Below are positions 1-5,924 of a stretch of DNA of 7,528 bases, piece after piece. Origin of the DNA: Gammaproteobacteria bacterium (GTDB lineage Bacteria > Pseudomonadota > Gammaproteobacteria > Pseudomonadales > JAUIKI01); NCBI GenBank assembly GCA_030430875.1, contig JAUIKI010000059.1, positions 1 to 7,528 on the forward strand. The letters run 5' to 3'. The notes beneath the pieces are model-generated. The model did not search any database and had not been told where the DNA came from. It saw only the letters and a program-made list of their open reading frames with translations. Position 1 is the first letter of the stretch, and every line of letters starts with the position of its first letter. The translations under genes were made by a program, and so were the position numbers.

Positions 1-729
1 TTAATTCAGTGTTTGCGGGTGAAATTCCCAAGTACGCAGAATATCAATTTCATTCATGCTATTTTGCATTGCTTGATCAAAGGCGGCAAAAGGCGCTGCT
101 TGGTATACAATTCTTACAGCTTGTTCATCCAGTATGCGACTTCCTGATGATTGTAATATTTTGATTTTCTTGACTTTTCCGCTGGAAAGAATAGTGACTA
201 GCAGCTGCAATTGTCTATGTGTTTCAGGTTTTTTTAGCAGTTCTGAATGTTGATTACCCCAAGCTTCAATGTGTGAGATCCATGACTTTACATAAGCTGC
301 TTCCAATGCGTGTCGGGTTGCTGATTGTTGCAGGTTTTGTGCGAGGTGTTGCACGTCGGTTTTTTGAGTGTTTTGTGGCTGAACAGCCAGGTTTTCTTCT
401 TCCATATCAATCAGTTGATCATTTTTAAGTGATTGATTTAGCAAAAACGAGTTGCTTGAATTGCTTCTTTTGGAAGACGTTTCAGGCGCATTTTCAGCTA
501 ATTCACCTTGTTGAGCATGATTTGCCATAATGAGAGCTTCATTCATCTTATCTGCAGATGCTGTTGGGCTTTCTATTAATGCGACTTCTAGTGAAGTGAT
601 TGGTATTTCTTCGAATGGAGGGGGTGGAGATATTATTGAACTCACCATGATCAGAATCAGGTGTAGCCCTAAAGAAATTAGTAAGATAGGGTAAAAATTA
701 GTTTTTGTATCCATGAATAAGTTTAGCAT
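1..729 (-). CDS. TonB-family energy transducer (TonB3-like)
   Basis: Predicted inner-membrane protein with a periplasmic C-terminal domain that would couple the proton-motive force to an envelope partner. Of 242 residues, about 12-34 form one hydrophobic anchor carrying Ser19 and His23, spaced four apart like the functional Ser16/His20 pair of E. coli TonB. A short PPPP follows at 35-38, then a polar low-complexity linker to about 140. The C-terminal TonB domain shows GKVKKIKILQSSG (184-196), LDEQAV...APF (200-214) and a final WEF (234-236). It lacks the long proline-rich spacer of classical TonB, and no exbB/exbD lie nearby. The downstream position after gshB matches P. aeruginosa tonB3, which is linked to twitching motility; a pilus-related role is inference. 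The start is uncertain: Met1 (729) has an AGG abutting it, and Met6 (714) is an alternative. The stop codon is the first three bases of the window. Confidence 0.85.
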   Translation of the reverse strand: MLNLFMDTKTNFYPILLISLGLHLILIMVSSIISPPPPFEEIPITSLEVALIESPTASADKMNEALIMANHAQQGELAENAPETSSKRSNSSNSFLLNQSLKNDQLIDMEEENLAVQPQNTQKTDVQHLAQNLQQSATRHALEAAYVKSWISHIEAWGNQHSELLKKPETHRQLQLLVTILSSGKVKKIKILQSSGSRILDEQAVRIVYQAAPFAAFDQAMQNSMNEIDILRTWEFHPQTLN

Positions 730-867
730 CCTGCAGTTTTGCTTATATGGTACTGTCGTATAGCTACTGAGCTTGGCAATTTGGCATCAAAAAAGTACTC
801 GGAATGCTCTTTTATGGTCTACAGACGCCATTGTTCAAGTTTTTTGCCTTAATTTATTGGGTTGCGA

Positions 868-1821
868 TTATGTATGCAGTAGTCCCTCTATGCATTCTAA
901 AATAAGCATAGCAATATTTTCTCCTGTTGCTGAGCTGAGTTCTCGCACACAGGTTGGGCTAGTGATATTTATTTCAGTCAAATAGTCGCCAATGACGTCA
1001 ATTCCAGCAAAAATAATACCTTTTTCTTTCAAAAATGGGCCGACAAGTGTGCAGATTTCTTGGTCTCGTGCTGATAATGGCTGAGTGTGTCCTTCACCAC
1101 CTGCTGCTAGATTGCCTCGATGCTCTCCTGGTTTGGGTATGCGAGCCAATGCATAAGGAAATGGTGTGCCATTAATCATGAGGATTCGCTTATCACCTTG
1201 TTTAATTTCAGGAATGTAGCGTTGCGCCATGATGGGTTGGCTGCCGTTGTATGTTAATGATTCGATAATCACATGAATGTTTTTATCACCTTGTTTGACA
1301 TAGAAAATTGATTGCCCACCCATGGCATTTAATGGCTTGAAGATAGTTTCACCATGTTCAATAACAAATTCTTCCAGTAAATTTTTTGCTGATGTGACCA
1401 ATGTACTTGGAATTAGCTCTGGGAATAAACTCGCTGCAATTTTTTCATTATAATCTCGAAGGCTGGCGGGCTTGTTTGCAATCAAGCAACCTTGGTTTTC
1501 AGCTCTTTCCAAGATAAATGTTGCATAAAGATAGCTTTCAGTGATGGGTGGATCTTTACGCATTAAAATCACATCAAAGTTGCTAAGATTCTGGATCGTT
1601 TTTGGCGTGGAAAATTGGTAGTAATTATCAAGGTCATCTTGGAGTTGAAGTGTTGCTACAAATGCTTTGGGTTGATTCTTATCAAGGAAAAGGTCACCAA
1701 GCTCCATATAGCTGATTTCCCAATTTTTGTGCTGAGCTGCCATCAGAAGTGCTAATGTGCTGTCTTTTTTAGGATTTATAGAGTGAATTGGGTCCATAAT
1801 GACCCCGAGTTTAATAGGCAT
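868..1821 (-). CDS. gshB: Glutathione synthetase
   Basis: Cytoplasmic ATP-grasp ligase that joins gamma-glutamylcysteine and glycine, using ATP, to make glutathione. The 317-residue product is close to E. coli GshB (about 315) and similar along its whole length. Visible blocks are KLGVIMDPI near the N-terminus, VILMRKDPP (84-92), ATFILERAE (100-108), NKPASLRDYNEK (116-127), the glycine-rich ATP loop AMGGQSIF (166-173), RGNLAAGG (235-242) and TEINITSPT (282-290), whose Glu and Asn are the expected Mg2+ ligands. The frame is open to 1932, but homology begins at MPIKLGV, so I place the start at 1821. No strong Shine-Dalgarno sequence precedes it. It is transcribed toward the TonB-like gene with a 138-base gap and divergently from the PilH-like gene, an order known from Pseudomonas. 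gshA is not in the window. Confidence 0.97.
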   Translation of the reverse strand: MPIKLGVIMDPIHSINPKKDSTLALLMAAQHKNWEISYMELGDLFLDKNQPKAFVATLQLQDDLDNYYQFSTPKTIQNLSNFDVILMRKDPPITESYLYATFILERAENQGCLIANKPASLRDYNEKIAASLFPELIPSTLVTSAKNLLEEFVIEHGETIFKPLNAMGGQSIFYVKQGDKNIHVIIESLTYNGSQPIMAQRYIPEIKQGDKRILMINGTPFPYALARIPKPGEHRGNLAAGGEGHTQPLSARDQEICTLVGPFLKEKGIIFAGIDVIGDYLTEINITSPTCVRELSSATGENIAMLILECIEGLLHT

Positions 1822-1941
1822 AGTGAGTAGATTTGGCCTTGTTTTGTTGAATACTGCGATGTAGTTTAGAAGGTTTTTTTGGCAGATGCCATAGGAGATG
1901 TGCTCTATATGGTGTATTATCAGCAACTTCACAATTTGTTA

Positions 1942-1962
1942 GTGTTGACGTTAATTCAACAC
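1942..1962. promoter_or_regulatory. Perfect 7-bp inverted repeat in the gshB/pilH divergent interval
   Basis: GTGTTGA (1942-1948) and TCAACAC (1956-1962) are exact reverse complements separated by 7 bases. The repeat sits just upstream of the ribosome binding site of the PilH-like gene, inside the divergent interval. It could be an operator or a hairpin in the 5' leader. The regulator is unknown, and a match of this size could arise by chance. Confidence 0.35.
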
Positions 1963-1978
1963 GTTGAGAGTATTAAAT

Positions 1979-2365
1979 ATGGCAAAGATTCTCATTGTAG
2001 ATCATATGAAAGATGATGTGGCAGCAATCAAAGCAACATTGGAGTTACAAGGCCATGAGGTATTGGTTGCTGATAATGGTGCTGATTGCGTGACATTTGC
2101 TTCTTTCAAATCCCCTGATCTAATTTTAATGGATGAAAGTGTTCCTGGAATTAATGGCTACCAGGCAACTCGTCAATTGCAGAGGCGAGCAAAAACGTCA
2201 CATATACCTGTTGTTATTATGAGCAATAAAAATCAACAAACTGAAAAATTGTGGAGCGAAGAGCAGGGTGCCGTGGATTTTCTAGTGAAGCCTTTCGGTA
2301 GTCAAGACTTGCTGAACTGTGTGACTGAAGCATTGGAAGGCCGTTTTGAAGCTGCTTCGTATTGA
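1979..2365 (+). CDS. pilH: PilH-like single-domain response regulator
   Basis: Stand-alone 128-residue receiver (REC) domain with no output domain. In Pseudomonas, PilH is a phosphorylation target of the Chp/Pil chemosensory pathway controlling type IV pilus twitching. The phosphoacceptor is Asp52 (in LILMDESVPG), the switch Ser is Ser82 and the conserved Lys is Lys104 (VKPF). GYQATRQL (60-67), IPVVIMSNKNQQT (76-88) and KLW..EQGA (90-98) follow the PilH pattern more closely than PilG. The acidic pocket is atypical: the usual Asp-Asp after the first strand is Asp8-His9. The ATG at 1979 is chosen over an upstream in-frame TTG at 1964 because GAGAG (1966-1970) lies 8 bases before it and receiver homology starts at MAKILIV. 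The gene stands divergent from gshB, as pilG-pilH do in Pseudomonas, but no pilG, pilI or pilJ follows; the next gene is pssA. The assignment to PilH is probable rather than certain. Confidence 0.75.
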   Translation: MAKILIVDHMKDDVAAIKATLELQGHEVLVADNGADCVTFASFKSPDLILMDESVPGINGYQATRQLQRRAKTSHIPVVIMSNKNQQTEKLWSEEQGAVDFLVKPFGSQDLLNCVTEALEGRFEAASY

Positions 2366-2405
2366 GTGAATTTATTATGATTACGTTTGATAGCCGGTTA
2401 GCCTG

Positions 2406-3170
2406 ATGGAACCAAATCAATCCCCACCTTCTCCCAAAAGCTTTAGACGGCGTGGCATTTATCTATTGCCTAACCTTTTTACCACCGGAGCACTTTTTTT
2501 TGGGTTTTATGCCATAGTAGCTTCGATGAATGATCAGTTTTCTGCGGCTGCCATTGCCATTTTTGTGGCGATGATGTTGGATGGCCTGGATGGTCGAGTT
2601 GCGCGGTTTACTAACACTCAAAGTGAGTTTGGTGAGCAGTATGACAGCCTGTCAGATATTGTGGCTTTTGGTGTGGCGCCAGCCATTGTCGTATTTAATT
2701 GGGATTTAGACACGTTTGGTAAAATTGGCTGGGTAGCTACATTTATGTATGTGGCCGGAACAGCGCTGCGATTGGCACGATTTAATGTGCAGATCGATGT
2801 GGTCAGCAAGCACTATTTTATTGGGCTACCTTGCCCTTCAGCTGCGGCAGTTGTTGCTGGATTTATTTGGGTTGTTGATCGTTTTGCATTAATGAATCAC
2901 TTTGTTGGAGTGTTTTCAGCAATATTAATTGCACTGCTTGGTCTGCTAATGGTGAGTAATTTTCCTTACTACAGCTTCAAAGTATTAGATGTAAAAGGTA
3001 AAGTGCCATTTTTTGTCATTTTGCTGATTGTTTTAGTTTTCACTATCATAGCAATACAGCCCGCAATTGTTTTGCTATCTATTTTTATGCTTTACGCACT
3101 TTCTGGTCCTGTGTTGTGGTTGTGGCGACTTTATAAAAAAAGCGCTAGAAAAAGCGCTAACGCCACTTAA
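2406..3170 (+). CDS. pssA: CDP-diacylglycerol--serine O-phosphatidyltransferase (phosphatidylserine synthase, membrane type)
   Basis: Integral inner-membrane enzyme that transfers phosphatidyl from CDP-diacylglycerol to L-serine, giving phosphatidylserine and CMP; decarboxylation then gives phosphatidylethanolamine. The 254-residue protein carries the complete CDP-alcohol phosphatidyltransferase signature DG-x2-AR-x8-G-x3-D-x3-D at Asp62, Gly63, Ala66, Arg67, Gly76, Asp80 and Asp84, including the metal-binding and catalytic aspartates. It also has LPNLFTTGALFFGF (21-34), typical of the phosphatidylserine synthase subgroup, and several hydrophobic helices up to about 240. This is the Bacillus-like membrane type, not the phospholipase-D-like PssA of E. 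coli. The C-terminus is basic (KKSARKSA). It starts 40 bases after the PilH-like gene, so co-transcription is possible; its ribosome binding site is weak. Phosphatidylglycerophosphate synthase shares the fold but is less likely given the N-terminal block. Confidence 0.9.
   Translation: MEPNQSPPSPKSFRRRGIYLLPNLFTTGALFFGFYAIVASMNDQFSAAAIAIFVAMMLDGLDGRVARFTNTQSEFGEQYDSLSDIVAFGVAPAIVVFNWDLDTFGKIGWVATFMYVAGTALRLARFNVQIDVVSKHYFIGLPCPSAAAVVAGFIWVVDRFALMNHFVGVFSAILIALLGLLMVSNFPYYSFKVLDVKGKVPFFVILLIVLVFTIIAIQPAIVLLSIFMLYALSGPVLWLWRLYKKSARKSANAT
3137..3159. repeat. 11-base direct repeat that also forms a terminator-like hairpin on the minus strand
   Basis: AAAAAGCGCTA occurs at 3137-3147 and again at 3149-3159, encoding the repeated KSA of the pssA C-terminus. 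AGCGCT is itself palindromic, so the two copies can pair as a 6-bp stem with a 6-base loop. Read on the minus strand the hairpin is followed by seven T residues (complement of 3134-3140), like an intrinsic terminator. On the plus strand there is no U-tract. No minus-strand gene lies to the right, so the function is unclear. Confidence 0.35.
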
Positions 3171-3194
3171 CAAATGGCCAGAAAATGATAGAAT
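3167..3194 (+). promoter_or_regulatory. Candidate sigma-70 promoter for minC
   Basis: TTAACA (3167-3172, one mismatch to TTGACA) and TAGAAT (3189-3194, one mismatch to TATAAT) are 16 bases apart, overlapping the pssA stop codon. Transcription would begin near 3200, leaving a leader of about 30 bases before minC. This is pattern matching only. Confidence 0.45.
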
Positions 3195-3231
3195 ATCTCA
3201 CTAATTTTGTAAAAAACTTTCTCTTCATTCC

Positions 3232-3999
3232 ATGCCAAACTTGCCTCAAGATGTAAAAAGATCACCATGCTTTCATCTTAAAGGCACACTTGTCAGTTTT
3301 ACTATTTTGGATTTATGCCATTTTGACAGCGAGCAATTTTCAACTCAGCTTGCTGACAAGGTGAAGCAAGCACCATTGTTTTTCAAGAATGCTCCTATCA
3401 TTTTGAGCCTTGAGCGAGAAGAATGTCACCAAGTTGATTTGTTACATTTGGTTGAATTGTGCCGCGAATATGGATTGTCTCCGATTGGGATACGTGGTGG
3501 TAGCACTAACCAACAAATTCAAGCTGAAGAGCTGAGTTTGACCGTTTTGCCTGCAGATCAAGTGATCAATCTGAAAACGGCAGCAAGTGATATTGATTCA
3601 GCTGAGAAAAATAAAGAGCTCAATGTGCTTGAAGATAAACCGTTGAACACGCGTGTTGAGCCAGAGACCATTTTTCTGCCAGCAAAGGTTGTGACAACGC
3701 CAATTCGTTCAGGGCAAAAAGTTTATGCTCCTTGCACTGATTTAATCGTTTTAGCACCAGTGAGTCCAGGTGCTGAAGTGTTGGCTGATGGCAATATTCA
3801 TGTCTATGCACCACTTCGAGGGAGAGCTTTGGCTGGTGTTTTGGGGGATGAAAATGCTAGAATTTTTACAACACATATGGAAGCTGAGTTGATTTCGATA
3901 GCTGGTTTTTATAAGACCAGTGAAGATATGCAAGAATTCTGGAAAAAATCAGTCAATGCAATGTTGGAAAATGAACGGTTGGTTATGCAGATAATCTGA
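3232..3999 (+). CDS. minC: Septum site-determining protein MinC
   Basis: Cell-division inhibitor that MinD recruits to the membrane, where it antagonises FtsZ polymers so septa do not form at the poles. The 255-residue product has the N-terminal FtsZ-interacting domain at about 13-107, with FHLKGTLVSFTILDL and KVKQAPLFFKNAPIIL (44-59) matching E. coli MinC. A hydrophilic linker follows (about 108-145), then the C-terminal beta-helix domain. That domain shows RSGQ (159-162), needed for MinD binding in E. coli, the glycine-rich block ADGNIHVYAPLRGRALAG (185-202), and EAELISIAGFY (217-227). It is first in a min operon with minD 62 bases downstream. No clear Shine-Dalgarno sequence precedes the ATG, suggesting modest translation. 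The gene is full length and intact. Confidence 0.97.
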   Translation: MPNLPQDVKRSPCFHLKGTLVSFTILDLCHFDSEQFSTQLADKVKQAPLFFKNAPIILSLEREECHQVDLLHLVELCREYGLSPIGIRGGSTNQQIQAEELSLTVLPADQVINLKTAASDIDSAEKNKELNVLEDKPLNTRVEPETIFLPAKVVTTPIRSGQKVYAPCTDLIVLAPVSPGAEVLADGNIHVYAPLRGRALAGVLGDENARIFTTHMEAELISIAGFYKTSEDMQEFWKKSVNAMLENERLVMQII

Positions 4000-4021
4000 T
4001 GCCAGCGCATGTGAAAAATAT

Positions 4022-4030
4022 TGATATAAT
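4022..4030 (+). promoter_or_regulatory. Candidate extended -10 promoter for minD-minE
   Basis: TGATATAAT (4022-4030) is an exact TGn-TATAAT extended -10 element in the 62-base minC-minD gap, 31 bases before the minD start. I see no good -35 hexamer, which extended -10 promoters often do not need. It could express minDE separately from minC. Confidence 0.45.
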
Positions 4031-4049
4031 GTATTGGTAACAAACAAAC

Positions 4050-4064
4050 AGGTGGAATAAATTG
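4050..4064 (+). promoter_or_regulatory. Ribosome binding site and TTG start of minD
   Basis: AGGTGG (4050-4055) lies 6 bases before TTG at 4062-4064. No ATG or GTG lies close upstream in frame, and MinD homology begins exactly at this codon, so the unusual TTG start is well supported. Confidence 0.75.
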
Positions 4065-4889
4065 GCAAAAATAATTGTAGTAACATCAGGAAAAGGTGGT
4101 GTTGGGAAAACAACATCAAGTGCGGCAATTGGAACGGGCTTAGCATTAAGAGGGCATCGCACAGCTATTGTTGATTTTGATGTCGGCTTGAGAAACCTTG
4201 ATCTGATTATGGGTTGTGAGCGTCGTGTGGTTTATGATTTTGTTAATGTTATTAACGAAGAAGCCTCCCTAAAGCAAGCACTCATTCGTGATAAACGCAC
4301 TGAAAATCTTTATATTTTGCCTGCCTCACAAACACGTGATAAAGATGCGTTATCCAAAGAAGGTGTTGAGCGAGTGTTGAATGAACTGGCTAACGATGGA
4401 TTTGAGTATATCGTTTGTGATTCGCCAGCCGGTATTGAGCATGGCGCATTAATGGCGCTTTATTTTGCTGATGCTGCAATTATTGTGACAAATCCTGAGG
4501 TTTCCTCGGTGCGTGACTCTGATCGCATTTTGGGAATATTGCAAAGTAAGTCACGTCGAGCAGAAAAGGGAGAGCATGTTGACGAGTATTTGTTATTAAC
4601 ACGTTATAATCCCGCTCGAGTTAGTCGTGGAGAAATGTTGGGAGTTGAAGATGTCAAAGAAATTTTAGCAGTACCGCTTCTGGGCGTAATCCCCGAATCA
4701 CAATCAGTCTTGAAAGCATCCAATGTTGGAGCGCCAGTGATTTTAGATCCGGAGTCTGATGCAGGGAGTGCTTATATGGATGCCGTGTCTCGTCTTTTAG
4801 GCGAAGAGAAAGCGCATCGATTTATTAATGAAGAGAAAAAAGGACTGTTAAAACGAATTTTTGGAGGAAAGAAACATGAGACTGTTTGA
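4062..4889 (+). CDS. minD: Septum site-determining protein MinD (membrane ATPase)
   Basis: ParA/MinD-family ATPase that dimerises on ATP, binds the inner membrane, recruits MinC and is released when MinE stimulates its ATPase, producing pole-to-pole oscillation. The 275-residue protein (E. coli about 270) begins MAKIIVVTSGKGGVGKTT, the deviant Walker A with signature Lys11 and Lys16. Asp38 and Asp40 (VDFDVGLRNLD) lie in the switch region, and YIVCDSPAGIEHGA forms the Walker B region. The C-terminus KKGLLKRIFGG is the amphipathic membrane-targeting helix, followed by a short KKHETV. It starts with TTG preceded by AGGTGG. Its last 14 bases overlap minE, and the minE ribosome binding site lies inside minD, indicating translational coupling. 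The product is intact with all key residues. Confidence 0.98.
   Translation: MAKIIVVTSGKGGVGKTTSSAAIGTGLALRGHRTAIVDFDVGLRNLDLIMGCERRVVYDFVNVINEEASLKQALIRDKRTENLYILPASQTRDKDALSKEGVERVLNELANDGFEYIVCDSPAGIEHGALMALYFADAAIIVTNPEVSSVRDSDRILGILQSKSRRAEKGEHVDEYLLLTRYNPARVSRGEMLGVEDVKEILAVPLLGVIPESQSVLKASNVGAPVILDPESDAGSAYMDAVSRLLGEEKAHRFINEEKKGLLKRIFGGKKHETV
4863..4878 (+). promoter_or_regulatory. Ribosome binding site deciding the minE start
   Basis: GGAGG (4863-4867), inside the minD 3' end, lies 8 bases before ATG 4876-4878. It selects this ATG over the in-frame TTG at 4861, and MinE homology also begins at MRLFDYIF. Confidence 0.8.
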
Positions 4890-5205
4890 TTATATTTTTA
4901 ATCGACAAGAAAAAAATACAGCGTCTCAGGCAAAAGACCGATTGCAATTAGTGGTGGCGCATCAACGTTTTGCGCAAAACCAGCCTGACTATTTTCCGAA
5001 AATGCAGCGTGAAATTCTTGAAGTAATTCGTAAATATGTTGATATTGATGAAACAGAATTGAGCATGCAGCTTGATCAAAATGAAGATTGTTCAATTTTG
5101 GAATTAAATTTGCCGTTAACGGCTAAGAAAGTTCAGACTAATTCGCTCAAATCTAAAAATAATAAACCAAAAGCAGCTGCCAGAAAAAAAGTTAAAGAGT
5201 CTTAG
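4876..5205 (+). CDS. minE: Cell division topological specificity factor MinE
   Basis: Stimulates the MinD ATPase and displaces MinC, confining division inhibition to the poles. The product has 109 residues. The N-terminal MRLFDYIF is the membrane-binding segment. Residues about 13-31 (with ASQAKDRLQLVVAHQR) form the MinD-contacting helix, and about 32-82 (DYFPKMQREILEVIRKYV, then the EDCSILELNLPL strand) form the dimerisation/topological specificity domain. E. coli MinE has 88 residues. Here a lysine-rich, probably disordered tail of about 27 residues (83-109) is added, ending ARKKVKES. The gene overlaps minD by 14 bases, consistent with coupled, stoichiometric translation. I see no clear hairpin terminator after it. 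Confidence 0.95.
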   Translation: MRLFDYIFNRQEKNTASQAKDRLQLVVAHQRFAQNQPDYFPKMQREILEVIRKYVDIDETELSMQLDQNEDCSILELNLPLTAKKVQTNSLKSKNNKPKAAARKKVKES

Positions 5206-5341
5206 GCAATAAATATTTTTAAAGTTTGATAATCAGAATGGGTATCCCAAACTAGGTTATGAATCATTTAGTCAGGCTAAGAAAGGGCCGTTGACTCTGT
5301 AGTGGTTTAGCTTTGGATATAGCTGAAGAAAAGTATTGAGG

Positions 5342-5372
5342 TTGAAACAAAACTAAGGTCTCAATCTATAAA
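5342..5372 (+). promoter_or_regulatory. Weak candidate promoter before the cytochrome b561 gene
   Basis: TTGAAA (5342-5347) and TATAAA (5367-5372) are each one or two mismatches from consensus but 19 bases apart, longer than ideal. Transcription would begin almost at the ATG (5381), and no clear Shine-Dalgarno sequence is present, so a leaderless mRNA is conceivable. A 10-codon frame (5374-5403) overlaps the gene start. Confidence is low. Confidence 0.2.
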
Positions 5373-5380
5373 TATGTCCA

Positions 5381-5917
5381 ATGAATTTGAAAGATACAAA
5401 TAAAAGTTATGGAGAGATTTCTCTTTTAAATCACTGGCTGGTAGCCACTCTTGTTGCTGTATTGTTGACCCTTGGTTTTGTTTATGGTGCCTTGCCTAAA
5501 AGTGAAGCAAGAGAAAGCGTGATCAACTGGCATGCCAGTTTAGGACTTTTAGCAATACCTTTTATTGTTTGGCGAATAATATGGCGAGTTAAATCTGGTT
5601 TTCCTGGAGATCAAGAAAAAAGCAAGCTTGAAATATCCATTAAAAAAACAACGCACATTCTTCTTTTGATGGCTATAGGCTTGCAGATTATTACAGGACC
5701 TATGTATCTTTGGACTGAAGTCGAGCCATTACCGTTTTTTGGTTTATTCGAAATCCCATCCCCCTTTTCTGAAAAAATAGAATGGCTTCATGAGACAGTT
5801 GAAGCGCTTCATAAATATGTAGCAAACCCATTATTAATTATTCTGTTATCTCTGCATTTCTTAGCTGCGTTAAAAAATATCTTCTGGAATAAAAGAAAAA
5901 CATTTGTTCAAAAATAA
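5381..5917 (+). CDS. Cytochrome b561 family membrane protein
   Basis: Predicted four-helix, di-heme b cytochrome of the inner membrane, related to E. coli CybB (a superoxide:ubiquinone oxidoreductase) and YodB/YceJ. The 178-residue protein has helices near 16-37, 49-68, 91-112 and 147-168. Histidines in family positions are His18 (NHW), His51 (NWHASLG), His137 (WLHET) and His159 (SLHFLAALKNIFW), the likely heme ligands; His92 and His144 are also present. WRIIWR after helix 2 is typical. The physiological electron donor and acceptor cannot be read from the sequence. The gene is followed after 7 bases by a VIT-type metal transporter, so the two are probably co-transcribed, and a redox role in metal handling is possible but inferred. 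The start is set at the ATG nearest the NHW helix; the ribosome binding site is weak. Confidence 0.88.
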   Translation: MNLKDTNKSYGEISLLNHWLVATLVAVLLTLGFVYGALPKSEARESVINWHASLGLLAIPFIVWRIIWRVKSGFPGDQEKSKLEISIKKTTHILLLMAIGLQIITGPMYLWTEVEPLPFFGLFEIPSPFSEKIEWLHETVEALHKYVANPLLIILLSLHFLAALKNIFWNKRKTFVQK

Positions 5918-5924
5918 TAACCTT

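Noticed and set aside
730..867. Promoter for the TonB-like gene between gshB and tonB
   Set aside because: No -35/-10 pair with acceptable spacing was found on the minus strand; read-through from gshB is as likely.
1822..1932. 37-codon N-terminal extension of the gshB frame
   Set aside because: The extension resembles no GshB N-terminus and the family's MPIKLGVIMDP-type start begins at 1821, so I treat it as an accidentally open frame over the promoter region.
5206..5380. AGTTTG/CAAACT and ATTGAG/CTCAAT pairs as terminators after minE
   Set aside because: Stems are short with long loops and no T-run follows, so neither is a convincing intrinsic terminator.
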